DNA of 64,000 bases from Myxococcus stipitatus DSM 14675 (GTDB taxonomy: Bacteria; Myxococcota; Myxococcia; Myxococcales; Myxococcaceae), in contig NC_020126.1 of NCBI RefSeq assembly GCF_000331735.1, forward strand, positions 3,720,001 through 3,784,000, read 5' to 3'. The notes beneath the pieces were generated by a model. It did no database searches and was not told the origin of the DNA. It worked only from the letters and a program-made list of their open reading frames with translations. A program made the position numbers and the translations under genes. The first letter of the stretch is position 1. The number at the start of each line of letters is the position of its first letter. Of the stretch, positions 8,726-19,116 are shown one piece after another.

Positions 8726-10810
8726 ATGCACGTCGGGAAGTACCAACTCGTCCGGAAGATTGCCTCGGGGGGCATGGCGGAGGTCTATCTCGCGAAGGCC
8801 GCTGGCCCGATGGGGTTCGAGAAGACGCTGGTGTTGAAGCGGATCCTCCCGCACCTGGCGGAGGACCCGGCGTTCGTGGAGATGTTCCTGGGCGAGGCGC
8901 GGCTGGCCGCGCAGCTGGAGCATCCGAACGTCGTGCAGATCTTCGACTTCGGCGAGGCGGACGGCAGCTACTTCCTGGCGATGGAGCTCATCGACGGGCC
9001 CACGCTGCGGCGGCTGGTGAAGCGCGCGGTGGAGCAGGCGTTGCCGCCGGTGATGTGCGCGAAGCTGGTGGCGCTCGCGGCGGAGGGCCTGGCGTTCGCG
9101 CATGACTTCTGTGACCCGGTGACGGGTGAGCCGCTGGGGTTGATCCACCGCGACGTGAGTCCGGACAACATCCTGGTGTCGCGGCAGGGCGCGGTGAAGG
9201 TGGTGGACTTCGGTGTGGCGAAGGTGGCGGGGCAGGGGCACCGCACGCAGACCGGAGTGATGAAGGGGAAGGTCGCGTACATGCCGCCGGAGCAGCTGCG
9301 CACGCTGCCGCTGGACCGGCGGGTGGATGTGTACGCGCTGGGGGTGGTGCTGTACGAGCTGCTGACGGGGAAGCGTCCGTTCGACGCGACGACCGAGGCG
9401 AGCACGATGCAGGCCATCCTGTTCGAGCCCTTCGTTCCGGTGGTGGAGCGGCGGCCGGACGTGCCGGTGGCGCTGCAGGAGATTCTGAAGCGGGCGTTGG
9501 CGAAGGAGCGCGACGAGCGCTACCCGGACTGCCGGGCGTTCCAGGCGGACCTGGAGCGGTACCTGTTGTCGGCCGGTGAGTCGGTGGGGGCGTATCAGAT
9601 TGCCCAGTTCGTGGGGCGGCTGGTGGCGGAGGGGGTGGGAGGCGTGGTGGTGGGCTCGCCGGCGCATGGGGTGATGGGGCCCAGGGCGACGCCTCGGTCG
9701 ATGGTGGCGCCCGCGGAGCCGAAGCCGCCGGTGCCGACGCCTCGGTCGATGGTGGCTCAGGCGCAGAACGAGGTGAAGCCGCCGGTGCCGGAGTCGTTGT
9801 CCATGGAGGACACGCTGCCGACGACGCCTGTCCCGCAGCTCGCGCGGATGGTGTTGGAGCGAGGGGCGGCGACGCCCGGGGCTTCCAGTGGTGAAGGCGC
9901 GGAGGCGCGAGAGCGCGCGGCGAAGCCTGCTGGGGGACGGAAGAGGACGGCTTCGCGTCCGGCGTTGCCGGCGCATCCGGGAGTGGCTGGAGAGGTCCGA
10001 GGGACGCGCGACGGGTGGAGCACGTCGGGGGTGTCCGCGACGATTCCGCTTCAGCGGAACGAGATTGAGCAGGCTCGGGAGCGGGTGCTGCGTGAGTCGC
10101 CGGAATCGGAGGTGGCGGATGAAGACCACATCTCCACGGGGGCTCAAACCGGGCCGCTTTCGGGCCGTCGGTATTCGGGCGTGTTGGTCGCGGTGCTCAT
10201 CGCGGTGAGCATCGTGGCGGTGGCGGGATTGGCGTGGTTCGCCTTTCGAGGCCAAGGGCCCAAGCCGACGGAACCGGGCAATCCGTCGGCCATCAGCGAG
10301 ACGAGGGAGGAAGACAAGCCTTCTGGCGAGGCGTTTGTGATTGGTGGGACGGATGGAGGGAGCAGGGCGGACGCAGGGCCGGCGCTGGGGCCTGATGCGG
10401 GGCCGGCGCTCGATGGAGGGGTGACGAGTACGGTGGCTGCAGGACCGTTGGACGCGGGAAGTGAGGACGCCGCGGGCGATGCGGGCCCGCTCGACGCGGG
10501 CGTGACTGGGAACGCGGACGGAGGGATTCGCGAGCTGGCCGGAGCCGATGCTGGCTCTCGTCTCAAGAATAAGGGCTCGATAAAGCCGAAACCCAAGGCG
10601 AAACTCGAGTTCCGCGTTCGCCCCTATGGAGAGGTCTCCATTGGCAGTCATTCCTTCGGGGTGACGCCCATCGAAAAGGACGTCATGTGGGAAGTGGGCA
10701 AGGTCATGATCACGTTCACGAACGCGGAACTCAAGCTCACCAAGAGCAAGGAGTTCGTGATCGAGGCTGGCAAGACCAATCTCATCAAGTTCAACTTCTA
10801 CGAAGATTAG
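8726..10810 (+). CDS. Transmembrane Ser/Thr protein kinase
   Basis: 694 residues from ATG 8726, where the kinase fold starts at once ([20 protein letters not shown]). Landmarks are Lys39, HRDVSPDN (141-148), DFG (161-163) and PPEQ (187-190). The HRD loop has Ser-Pro where Lys-Pro is usual, typical of a large myxobacterial kinase clade. Residues about 300-480 are a Pro/Ala/Thr linker with a duplicated TPRSMVA motif. A single TM helix lies near 485-507 ([20 protein letters not shown]). Outside is an Asp/Gly/Ala-rich stalk and a small C-terminal beta domain (about 625-694, [20 protein letters not shown]) resembling PEGA domains. Probable role: envelope or developmental signalling. It is divergent from the soluble kinase with 131 nt between starts. 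Confidence 0.93.
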   Translation: MHVGKYQLVRKIASGGMAEVYLAKAAGPMGFEKTLVLKRILPHLAEDPAFVEMFLGEARLAAQLEHPNVVQIFDFGEADGSYFLAMELIDGPTLRRLVKRAVEQALPPVMCAKLVALAAEGLAFAHDFCDPVTGEPLGLIHRDVSPDNILVSRQGAVKVVDFGVAKVAGQGHRTQTGVMKGKVAYMPPEQLRTLPLDRRVDVYALGVVLYELLTGKRPFDATTEASTMQAILFEPFVPVVERRPDVPVALQEILKRALAKERDERYPDCRAFQADLERYLLSAGESVGAYQIAQFVGRLVAEGVGGVVVGSPAHGVMGPRATPRSMVAPAEPKPPVPTPRSMVAQAQNEVKPPVPESLSMEDTLPTTPVPQLARMVLERGAATPGASSGEGAEARERAAKPAGGRKRTASRPALPAHPGVAGEVRGTRDGWSTSGVSATIPLQRNEIEQARERVLRESPESEVADEDHISTGAQTGPLSGRRYSGVLVAVLIAVSIVAVAGLAWFAFRGQGPKPTEPGNPSAISETREEDKPSGEAFVIGGTDGGSRADAGPALGPDAGPALDGGVTSTVAAGPLDAGSEDAAGDAGPLDAGVTGNADGGIRELAGADAGSRLKNKGSIKPKPKAKLEFRVRPYGEVSIGSHSFGVTPIEKDVMWEVGKVMITFTNAELKLTKSKEFVIEAGKTNLIKFNFYED

Positions 10811-10822
10811 GTGCGCGAAGCC

Positions 10823-13045
10823 TCACGGGGGCGAGTCCGGCCAGCTTGGCCAGCGGATGATGCGTCCTCCGTCGCCCACCGCCCAGATGTCATCGGGGCC
10901 AGAGCCGGTGATGTCATTGAGTCGGGTGCTGCCGTTGTAGACCCTTGTCCAGCCCTGACCGTTGAATCGGTAGATATGCCCGGAGGCGCAGGTGGCGTAG
11001 GCCGAGTTCGCGCCAAAGGCGATGACCGAGGTCAGGTTGTGGTTGTCGGGAGTCCTGGCCACGGCAACCCATGGTGTCCCGTGGGTCTTCCTCAACACGT
11101 TGCCAGCATCGCCCACGGCGAAGGCGACCTCGTTGTTGACCACCCAGACGCCTCGGAGTCTCTCTGCGCTTGGCACTGTTTCCAGATTCCACAGACCCGT
11201 GGCTGGCTCGAGGCGATAGATGCGGGCGCGCGGACTGCTGCTGACGCCTCCCACCGCCAAGACGTGCGCAGGGGCGGAGGCGTGGACATCAAAGACTTCG
11301 CTCAGTCTGTTGGTGACAGGGTTGTAGACAGGTGATCCCGTCCCGTTCCACGTGAAAGCCGCGCCATCGGCCGTGGCGGCGCTCGCTGAAGCACCGTAGA
11401 GGGAGAGGACGTTGTTCGTCCTCGTGCCCGCCAGGCCGAAGACCTTCAAATCATCGTCAGCGACGATGACGCAGTTCGCGGAACCCAGCGGCTGGTAGCC
11501 CTTGAGTCCGCCTTCGCTGCCAAGCCATGCACGGCCGTCGGTGGGGTCGCTCCAACTGCTGGTCCATGTGGTGTTGCTGCTGAGGGTGCTTCCATCGCAG
11601 AGGGTGCTCGAGATGGTCGTGAACTCCGTGGCGGACGAGGTCATCCGCGCGCGGCGATTGTTGGTGCCTGCAACCCAGATGTTTCCCTTTCCCCAGGAAG
11701 AAGCGGTGAGCCAGTTACCTCCTGCCTCGACGACCTTCGGGACCCATAGCGGTGAAGACTGCGCCGGGCACTGATCGACAGACTCCCTTTGCGCATCACA
11801 GTTGTTGTCCAGGTCGTCGCAAATCTCGGTGGCTCCGGGATGGGTGAAGGGATTCCCATCGTCGCAATCCCCACCCAGGTTGACGTATGCCCCAGCGGGC
11901 TTCACGCACGAGTCGACGACCGTGTTCTCACCATGGCCATCACCATCCGCGTCCAGGTACCAGCGGGAGGGGGCGGGCGTCATGCACTCGAGCCCTTGCT
12001 TGTCCATGCGACATGCCTGAGTGCCTTCGCACATCGTCGAGAGCTCTGTGCAGGATTGTCCCTTCGCGGGAAAGGCCTCATCGTTGATTCCGTCGCAGTT
12101 GGTGTCCTCGCCGTCGCAGAGGTCTTGTCTTCCCGGGTTGATGCTGAACAGGTCATCCCGGCAGTCGGTCGACGGCCCACTGGTGTAGCCAGGGGGGATG
12201 TCGCCGCAGACGATGCGAGGGGGCGCGTTCTTCTGGCCATAGGTGTCCCCATCGGCGTCTGGATACACTGTCTTGGCGGGCGGAGTGTCGCAGTGCTGAG
12301 TCTGCGTGACCGGATTGCAGCGGGAGATGCCCCTGCAGTCGGCGGACACTTCACATGCTTGGTTCAGTTTGAAATGAGCCTCGTCGGAGACGCCATCGCA
12401 GTTGTCGTCCGTATCATTGCAGAGTTCGTCTGCGCCCGGATTGATTCTCGCATTGTCGTCCGTGCAGTCGGTGCCTCCACTCAGCCGGGATGCATAGCCA
12501 TCCTTGTCCGCATCCTCGGCTTGGATTTGCAGATTGACTGAGTGGATGGCTTTTGTTTCCACCGTCATGGCTTGTGCGTCGTGGACCACTTGCGGCCCGT
12601 CACACGATGTCTCGAAGGCTTTCGCGCTCAAGCTCAACTGGGTCCCCCAGCCACGGGGCGGAAGAACGGCCACTTGGAGGGCGCCAGGGAGCTGGCCCGA
12701 GAGGGCAGTGTAGGACTGCGTCAATGCAGTCCCCGTCGCGGCATCTCGCAGGCTCATGACAATGCAGCCAGGAGCGAAGCCCACGACGTTCACCGTGGCC
12801 TTGATACCCCTGCAGGACGCTCGTCCTCCGAGGACCACATCCGCGGGCTGTCCATCGAACATGGATGCCACGGTGAGCGGGTTCTCACAGCCTGCATAGA
12901 CCTCATCCAGGCTCGGCACGGTGCAGGAGGTGGCAAGCAAGACGACCAGGGTGAGTGCACTCAGCCCCTGGGCCTCACTTGGGAAAGCGCGTGTGACGAG
13001 CGGGGTGGGGCGTGGCCGAGGTCTTGCCGGAAATCGAATCTCCAT
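10823..13045 (-). CDS. Large lipoprotein with MopE-type Cys/Asp metal-binding repeats and a beta-propeller-like C-terminus
   Basis: 740 residues. After a basic start there is a hydrophobic segment ending LLATSC (lipid Cys near residue 41). At about 170-400 there are three copies of a unit with the pattern D-x-D-x-D-G..G-x-D-C-x-D-D..P-G-x-x-x-x-C-D..D-x-N-C-D, for example INPGADELCNDTDDNCDG. These are the Cys-rich, Ca2+/metal-binding repeats known from Methylococcus MopE and common in myxobacterial surface proteins. The last ~300 residues have repeated GxxGxVLR and WAVGDGGRI motifs, as in photosystem-assembly/sialidase-type propellers. It begins 23 nt after the WYL-regulator gene. Likely a cell-surface or secreted metal-binding protein. 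Confidence 0.85.
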   Translation of the reverse strand: MEIRFPARPRPRPTPLVTRAFPSEAQGLSALTLVVLLATSCTVPSLDEVYAGCENPLTVASMFDGQPADVVLGGRASCRGIKATVNVVGFAPGCIVMSLRDAATGTALTQSYTALSGQLPGALQVAVLPPRGWGTQLSLSAKAFETSCDGPQVVHDAQAMTVETKAIHSVNLQIQAEDADKDGYASRLSGGTDCTDDNARINPGADELCNDTDDNCDGVSDEAHFKLNQACEVSADCRGISRCNPVTQTQHCDTPPAKTVYPDADGDTYGQKNAPPRIVCGDIPPGYTSGPSTDCRDDLFSINPGRQDLCDGEDTNCDGINDEAFPAKGQSCTELSTMCEGTQACRMDKQGLECMTPAPSRWYLDADGDGHGENTVVDSCVKPAGAYVNLGGDCDDGNPFTHPGATEICDDLDNNCDAQRESVDQCPAQSSPLWVPKVVEAGGNWLTASSWGKGNIWVAGTNNRRARMTSSATEFTTISSTLCDGSTLSSNTTWTSSWSDPTDGRAWLGSEGGLKGYQPLGSANCVIVADDDLKVFGLAGTRTNNVLSLYGASASAATADGAAFTWNGTGSPVYNPVTNRLSEVFDVHASAPAHVLAVGGVSSSPRARIYRLEPATGLWNLETVPSAERLRGVWVVNNEVAFAVGDAGNVLRKTHGTPWVAVARTPDNHNLTSVIAFGANSAYATCASGHIYRFNGQGWTRVYNGSTRLNDITGSGPDDIWAVGDGGRIIRWPSWPDSPP

Positions 13046-13068
13046 GGATATGAAGCATATCTTGAAAC

Positions 13069-14034
13069 TCAGGATGGATGCGCCGTGAGCACCGCGGACG
13101 CCAAGGCAATCAACCGCGCGCGGAGTTCCTCCGGCCCCACGACTTCAAACCCACGCATCACTTCGCAGAGCTGCCCCAGCGCGATGGACTCCCGCTCGAA
13201 GTCCACGACGACTGTCTTCCTCCCTCCTTCCTCACGGCCTTCGTCGAAGCGAACGCCATCCGCGGGGGGCCGCATGTGCCGCAGCGCAGCCTCCGCCTCG
13301 GGCGTCAGCCGCAGCGTCACTTCGTACCGGGCGCGCTTCTCCAGGAACTTCGAGCACCACTCCCGCCAGAACGCGGGCAGGTCGAACCGCTCTGGCCGCT
13401 CGAAGGTCTCCGCGCGCACCTTCGCCCCCGCGATGCGCGAGCCCCGGTACACCCGCACCCCCGCCTCCGTCCCCGCGACGAGGTACCAGCGGTCCGCCTT
13501 GAGCACGAGCGCGTAGGGCTCCACCACCCGCCGACTCCGCTTGCCGTCGAAGTCCCGATACGTCAGCGACACCCGCTGGTTCTGCCACGCCGCCTCGCGA
13601 AGCAGCTCCAGGTGCGGGACCTCATCCTTCGCCGTGAACCACCCCGATGCATCCACATGCAGCCGCTGCCGCGCGTACTCCAGCGCCGGCTGCTGCAACG
13701 CCGGCAGTGCCGCCGCCAGCTTCACCAACCCGCTGCGCAGCGGCCCCGACAACCCCAAATCCCCCAACCGCCCCGGAGCCCCACCTATGGCCGCCAGCGC
13801 CTGCAGCTCCGCGCGATTCAAGCCCGTCAGCTGCGTCTTCCATCCCTCCACCAGCGCCACACCCCCGGACGCCCCTCGCGTCGCGTACACCGGCACCCCC
13901 GACGACGACAGGGAGTCGAGGTCCCGGTGAATCGTCCGCTCGGAGACCTGGAGCTCGCGCGCCAGGTCCCCCGCCGTCAGCTTCGGGCGGCTCTGCAACA
14001 GCAGCATCAGACTGACGAGTCGGTCGGCGCGCAT
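13069..14034 (-). CDS. WYL-domain transcriptional regulator (YafY type)
   Basis: 321 residues. The N-terminal winged helix-turn-helix (about 5-55) has TAGDLARELQVSERTIHRDL as recognition region. A WYL domain follows (about 140-210, with RRVVEPYALVLKADRWYLVAG), then a WCX-like C-terminal extension. WYL domains are thought to sense small ligands or nucleic acids and control the DNA-binding part. It is divergent from a short-chain dehydrogenase gene; the 116-nt gap contains a perfect 17-bp palindrome (14058-14074), a good candidate for its operator, so it probably controls both itself and the dehydrogenase. Confidence 0.92.
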   Translation of the reverse strand: MRADRLVSLMLLLQSRPKLTAGDLARELQVSERTIHRDLDSLSSSGVPVYATRGASGGVALVEGWKTQLTGLNRAELQALAAIGGAPGRLGDLGLSGPLRSGLVKLAAALPALQQPALEYARQRLHVDASGWFTAKDEVPHLELLREAAWQNQRVSLTYRDFDGKRSRRVVEPYALVLKADRWYLVAGTEAGVRVYRGSRIAGAKVRAETFERPERFDLPAFWREWCSKFLEKRARYEVTLRLTPEAEAALRHMRPPADGVRFDEGREEGGRKTVVVDFERESIALGQLCEVMRGFEVVGPEELRARLIALASAVLTAHPS

Positions 14035-14057
14035 GCCGCGACCCTACGCGGGCAATC

Positions 14058-14074
14058 ATGACAGAGGTTGTCAT
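14058..14074. promoter_or_regulatory. Palindromic operator candidate between WYL regulator and SDR genes
   Basis: ATGACA (14058-14063), spacer GAGGT, TGTCAT (14069-14074). The half-sites match perfectly, and the site lies 24 nt upstream of the regulator start and 77 nt upstream of the dehydrogenase start. Its position fits an autoregulatory site of the YafY/WYL protein. Confidence 0.6.
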
Positions 14075-14150
14075 ATTCACCCCGCTACGGTGCCTCACGT
14101 CGCCGGCGAACCGCGCGCTCGCGCTTCACCCCGCCGGCCTGGGAGACACC

Positions 14151-15113
14151 ATGAAGAAGCCACTCGAAGGACGCATCGCCCTCGTCACGGGTGCCACCCG
14201 TGGCGCCGGACGAGGCATCGCCACTCGCCTCGGCGAAGCAGGCGCCACCGTCTACTGCTCGGGCCGCAGCGTCCGAGGCCAGCCCGCCTCCGGCCCCAAG
14301 CGCCCGGAGACCCTCGAGGAGACCGCCGAGCAGGTCACCGCCCTGGGGGGCAAGGGCATCGCCGTGCGCTGCGACCACACCATCGACGCGCAGGTCATCG
14401 CCCTGCGCGACCGCATCCAACAGGAGCAGGGCCGCCTCGACATCCTCGTGAATGACATCTGGGGCTGCGACACCCTCTCCGAGTTCGGCGTGCCCTTCTG
14501 GAAGCTGAACCCGGACCACGCCCGCACCATGCTGGAGCGCGCGGTGTTCACCCACCTCATCACCAGCCGGTACCTCGTCCCGGTCATGCTCCCCCAGAAC
14601 CAGGGGCTCATCGTCGAAATCACCGACGGCGACCACTTCGGCTACCGGGGCAGCCTCTACTACGATCTCGCGAAGATGAGCGTCATCCGCCTGGCCTTCT
14701 CCATGTCGCGAGACCTTCGCCGCACCGGCATCACCGCCCTCGCCGTGACGCCCGGCTTCCTGCGCTCCGAGGAGATGCTCGAGAACTTCGGCGTCACCGA
14801 AGCCAACTGGCGCGACGCCGCCAAGACAGAGCCGGACTTCATCGCCTCCGAGTCCCCGTCCTACGTCGGCCGAGCCGTGGCCGCGCTCGCCGCGGACCCC
14901 CACGTCGCCTCCAAAGCCGGCCGCGTCTTCAGCTCCTGGGCCCTGGCTCGCGAGTACGGCTTCACCGACCTGGATGGCTCCACGCCCCACTGGGGAGACC
15001 ACTTCGCCCGCACCTACCCCGGCAGTCCCTACCGCGTCGCCGACGAGGCCGCCTACTTCACCTGGCGTGACAGCCCCATCGAGCGCGTCCGCCCCCACTG
15101 GCCCGAGGAGTGA
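14151..15113 (+). CDS. Short-chain dehydrogenase/reductase (SDR)
   Basis: 320 residues from ATG 14151 (GGGAGA just upstream). The Rossmann nucleotide-binding motif TGATRGAGRGIA is near the N-terminus, and an adenine-ring-binding NDIWG replaces the classical NNAG. The catalytic YxxxK is in YYDLAKMS, preceded by a Thr-Asp-Gly-Asp loop instead of the usual catalytic Ser region, and PGFLRSEEM follows as in classical SDRs. It is longer than usual (250 residues) because of a C-terminal extension. It likely reduces or oxidises a small carbonyl/hydroxyl substrate with NAD(P)H. Divergent from, and probably controlled by, the WYL regulator. Confidence 0.9.
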   Translation: MKKPLEGRIALVTGATRGAGRGIATRLGEAGATVYCSGRSVRGQPASGPKRPETLEETAEQVTALGGKGIAVRCDHTIDAQVIALRDRIQQEQGRLDILVNDIWGCDTLSEFGVPFWKLNPDHARTMLERAVFTHLITSRYLVPVMLPQNQGLIVEITDGDHFGYRGSLYYDLAKMSVIRLAFSMSRDLRRTGITALAVTPGFLRSEEMLENFGVTEANWRDAAKTEPDFIASESPSYVGRAVAALAADPHVASKAGRVFSSWALAREYGFTDLDGSTPHWGDHFARTYPGSPYRVADEAAYFTWRDSPIERVRPHWPEE

Positions 15114-15145
15114 GGCCCAGACACCCTGTTTCACGGTTCGGCGCA

Positions 15146-15167
15146 CCTTGGCCTACACGGGCCAAGG
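15146..15167 (+). terminator. Hairpin after the SDR gene
   Basis: CCTTGGCC (15146-15153) / GGCCAAGG (15160-15167) with a 6-nt loop, 33 nt after the stop at 15113 and 110 nt before uppS. There is no T-tract. Confidence 0.4.
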
Positions 15168-15276
15168 GGCGTTGGCCGCTCACGGGACGCTCTCGACCGG
15201 TCAGGGGCCCCGGGTGACGGTTGGCCCACGCTGCCGTGGACGCGGCGCGGCGCCGCCGGTAGGGTGCGCGGCCTGA

Positions 15277-16064
<788 letters not shown>

Positions 16065-16068
<4 letters not shown>

Positions 16069-16895
16069 ACGACAAGAACCGAAACCTCGTCGTGCGCATC
16101 GTGACGGCGCTGACGCTCCTGCCGCTCGTGGTGCTGCTCCTCTTCCTCGGCGGCGTGTGGAGCGCGGGCCTGTTGGGCCTCGCCGCGGCCGCGTGCGTGG
16201 GGGAGTACTACCTCATCGTGCAGAAGCGGCTGACGGCCGCCGCCTGGGTGGGCATGGCCTTCGCGGCCGTGATGCCCTTCCTCCCCCTCAAGGACGCCGC
16301 GCGCACGGGGGAGACGGCCTTCTGGCTCACCGTCGTCTTCGCGTTCTTCGCGTGGATCTACCACCTCTTCAAGGGCCCCCTCGCGGAGGCCCCCACGCGC
16401 ACCGCGCACCTGGTCAACGGCTTCCTCTATGGCGCCGTGGGCCTCACCGCGCTGTCGGCCCTGCGCCTGCTCCCGGACCATGGCCTCGCGTGGGTCATCT
16501 GCGCGCTGACCATCACCTGGGCCAACGACACCGCCGCCTACTTCTTCGGTCGCTTCCTGGGGCGCCACAAGCTCTACCCGGAAGTGAGCCCGAACAAGAC
16601 GTGGGAGGGGTTCTACGGCGGCATGTTGGGCTCGGTGGGCGGCATGTTCATCGCCCGGGCCTTCTTCTTCCCCGTCTTCACCGTGTGGGACTGCGTGCTC
16701 CTGGGCATCGCCGGAGGCATCCTGGGCCCGGTGGGGGACCTGTGCGAGTCCATGCTCAAGCGCGCCTATGGCGTGAAGGACTCCGGGGTGCTCATCCCGG
16801 GGCACGGCGGGGTGTTGGACCGCATCGACGCGCTGCTCTTCAATGCGCCCTTGGTGTTCGTCTACGTGCAGTTCGTGCGCGGATGGCTGCCGTAG
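16065..16895 (+). CDS. cdsA: Phosphatidate cytidylyltransferase (CDP-diacylglycerol synthase)
   Basis: 276 residues from a GTG that overlaps the uppS stop. A polytopic inner-membrane enzyme with about seven hydrophobic segments. It makes CDP-diacylglycerol from phosphatidate and CTP, the precursor of all phospholipids. The family signature near the C-terminus is present: SPNKTWEGFYGGMLGS at about 180-195 and GDLCESMLKRAYGVKDSG...PGHGGVLDRIDAL at about 225-260, with the conserved Lys, Asp and His residues. Length is normal. Confidence 0.96.
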
Positions 16896-16943
16896 AAGCG
16901 TGAGATTTCGCTCGCCCGCCTGGCTGGCGACCCCGGATGTGCG

Positions 16944-16972
16944 TTGTCCGTCCGGGGGCTCACGATTACTCT
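16944..16972 (+). promoter_or_regulatory. Promoter for rseP, near-leaderless
   Basis: TTGTCC (16944-16949), a 17-bp spacer, TACTCT (16967-16972). The expected start of transcription falls at or within a few bases of the ATG at 16980, so the transcript would have almost no leader, and there is no clear Shine-Dalgarno sequence. Confidence 0.4.
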
Positions 16973-16979
16973 TGCCGCC

Positions 16980-18617
16980 ATGCCCTCACTTCAGAACCTG
17001 GGGTTCTTCATCCTCCTGCTTGGCGTGCTCGTGACAGTGCACGAGCTCGGCCATTTCCTCGTGGCGAAGGCCTGCGGGGTGAAGGTCCTCAAGTTCTCCA
17101 TCGGCTTCGGGCCGAAGCTCATCGGCTTCGTCAAGGGCGAGACGGAGTACCAGATCGCCATCCTCCCCCTGGGAGGCTTCGTGAAGATGGCGGGCGACCT
17201 GCCCCACGAGGAACTGGGCCCGGATGAGGCCAAGCGAGGTTTCCTGGCGCAGCCCCCCTGGAAGCGCGGACTCATCGTCCTGGCGGGGCCGGCCTTCAAC
17301 CTCATCTTCCCCGTCATCGTCTATTTCTTCGTGTTCCTGGGGCCGCACCAGGCGACGTCCACCCTGGTGGGGTACGTGGAGCCGGGCATGCCCGCCTCCG
17401 CCGCCGGCCTGCGCCCCGGAGACCGGGTGATGTCCGTGGAAGGCGTGCCCGTGCGCACGTTCGAGGACATGCGGGACACCTTCGTCGGCCGCTTCGAGCG
17501 CCCGATTCCCATCGTCGTCGAGCGCGACGGCAAGCCCGTGACGCTCACCGTGTCGCCGATCAAGAGCACGGAGACGTCGCCCATCGACACCGTGGAGCGC
17601 GGCCTCATCGGCGTCCTGCCGCTGGCCAAGCCCCCCATGGTGGGCGTGCCTCCGGGCTCTCCCGCCGAGGCCGCGGGCCTGCGCACCTTCGACCGCGTGT
17701 TGAGCGTCAACGGCACGCATGTGCCGGACGAGGCTCGGCTGTATCAGGAGCTGGGCCGTCACCCCGAGGGGGAGCCGCTCAAGGTCGTCGTGCGGCGCAT
17801 GCAGGTCGTCGAGGCCGGCGTGGTGAAGGGGCAGGCGTCGAGCGTGGTGGAGGTGACGGTGCCCCGTCAGCCCGGCGTGGGCCTGGCGGCGTTGGGCGCG
17901 GAGCCCGCGGACCTGTACGTGTCGGCGGTGGTGCCCGGCAGCGCGGCGGACAAGGCCGGGCTGAAGCAGGGGGACCGCGTGGTGTCGCTCAACGGCGAGG
18001 CGCTGCCGTCCTTCCGCATGCTGGACGTGAAGCTCAGCGGCGCGGAGGCCAAGCCCTTCTCCTTGACGTGGCGGGGCGCGGGGGGCGAGCAGACGCAGAC
18101 GCTGTCCCAGGCGCCGCTGACGGCCGAGGACTCGATGGGGCAGGAGACCACGAAGCTGTCGCTGGGCGCGCGAGGGTGGGCGCTCCTGGACGCGGACGTG
18201 GCGAAGGCGGACGAGGTGACGGTGCACCTGGGGCCCGGCGCGGCGCTGAAGCAGGCCGCCATCGTCGTCCCGAAAATCGTGGGGCAGATGGTGAAGGTGC
18301 TCGCGGGGCTGGTGACGCGCGACGTGCCGCTGAGCACGGTGGGTGGCCCCATCATGATGTATCAGCTCGCCGCCAAGAGCGCCGAGCAGGGGTTGGACTC
18401 GTTCCTCAACCTGATGGCCATCATCTCCATCAACCTGGGCGTGATGAACCTCCTGCCCATCCCCGTGCTGGATGGCTTCGCGCTGCTGTCCGCCGCGTGG
18501 GAGGGCATCCGCCGCCGCCCCATCCCCGTGCGCGTGCGCGAGGCCGCCAACATGGTGGGCCTGGCGCTGCTCATCCTCCTCATGCTGCTGGTCTTCACCA
18601 ACGACATCACCCGCTAG
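16980..18617 (+). CDS. rseP: Site-2 protease RseP, intramembrane zinc metalloprotease with three PDZ domains
   Basis: 545 residues from ATG 16980; an upstream GTG in frame at 16944 adds 12 non-conserved residues. The first TM helix carries HELGH (21-25), the zinc site, and the third metal ligand is in LPIPVLDGF near the C-terminus. Between them are three PDZ-like units, each with a G-L-x-x-x-D-R-V core: AAGLRPGDRVMSV, AAGLRTFDRVLSV and KAGLKQGDRVVSL. Escherichia coli RseP has two. It cleaves anti-sigma factors and signal-peptide remnants within the membrane. The gene is in the uppS-cdsA cluster and is followed by rlpA after 7 nt. Confidence 0.95.
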   Translation: MPSLQNLGFFILLLGVLVTVHELGHFLVAKACGVKVLKFSIGFGPKLIGFVKGETEYQIAILPLGGFVKMAGDLPHEELGPDEAKRGFLAQPPWKRGLIVLAGPAFNLIFPVIVYFFVFLGPHQATSTLVGYVEPGMPASAAGLRPGDRVMSVEGVPVRTFEDMRDTFVGRFERPIPIVVERDGKPVTLTVSPIKSTETSPIDTVERGLIGVLPLAKPPMVGVPPGSPAEAAGLRTFDRVLSVNGTHVPDEARLYQELGRHPEGEPLKVVVRRMQVVEAGVVKGQASSVVEVTVPRQPGVGLAALGAEPADLYVSAVVPGSAADKAGLKQGDRVVSLNGEALPSFRMLDVKLSGAEAKPFSLTWRGAGGEQTQTLSQAPLTAEDSMGQETTKLSLGARGWALLDADVAKADEVTVHLGPGAALKQAAIVVPKIVGQMVKVLAGLVTRDVPLSTVGGPIMMYQLAAKSAEQGLDSFLNLMAIISINLGVMNLLPIPVLDGFALLSAAWEGIRRRPIPVRVREAANMVGLALLILLMLLVFTNDITR

Positions 18618-18624
18618 AGGCCCC

Positions 18625-19107
18625 ATGCGCGCGACGACCCTTGTCCTTCTTCTGGCGCTGGGGTTGTCCACGGCGTGTGCCTCGCGCGCGGCGAAGCCGG
18701 ACCGGCCCGAGGATGTGGGGCCGGAGCCAGGCTCGCCCCGGGTGACGAAGCGCGAGCAGATGCCTCGCTCGTACCTGGGAGAGGGGCTGGCCTCGTTCTA
18801 CGGCCCCGGGCTGCATGGCCGTCCCACCGCGAGCGGGGAGCGCTTCAACCAGAACGCGCTCACCGCCGCGCACCGCAAGGCGCGCTTCGGCTCGTGCCTG
18901 CGCGTGGTGAACATGGAGAATGGGCGCTCGGTGGAGGTACGCGTCAATGACCGGGGGCCCTTCGTCGAGGGGCGCATCATCGACGTCTCGCAGGCCGCCG
19001 CCTCGAAGCTGGGCATGTTGGACAAAGGCGTGGTGCGGGTGCGCTTGTATCGCTGCGCGGACAACGTGTCGGAGATTCCCCGCGCAATGTGGGCGGCTCC
19101 GGTGTAG
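18625..19107 (+). CDS. rlpA: RlpA-like septal lytic transglycosylase lipoprotein
   Basis: 160 residues from ATG 18625, seven bases after the rseP stop. A lipoprotein signal ends LGLSTAC (lipid Cys near residue 18). The double-psi beta-barrel follows: GLASFYGPGLHGRPTASGE with RFNQNALTAAHR, then VEVRVNDRGPFVEGRIIDVS carrying the catalytic-type Asp, and a C-terminal Cys. RlpA cleaves naked glycan strands at the septum in other bacteria. This copy has no SPOR domain, so septal recruitment must occur differently or the protein acts more generally. Confidence 0.92.
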   Translation: MRATTLVLLLALGLSTACASRAAKPDRPEDVGPEPGSPRVTKREQMPRSYLGEGLASFYGPGLHGRPTASGERFNQNALTAAHRKARFGSCLRVVNMENGRSVEVRVNDRGPFVEGRIIDVSQAAASKLGMLDKGVVRVRLYRCADNVSEIPRAMWAAPV

Positions 19108-19116
19108 GGAGCCCCC

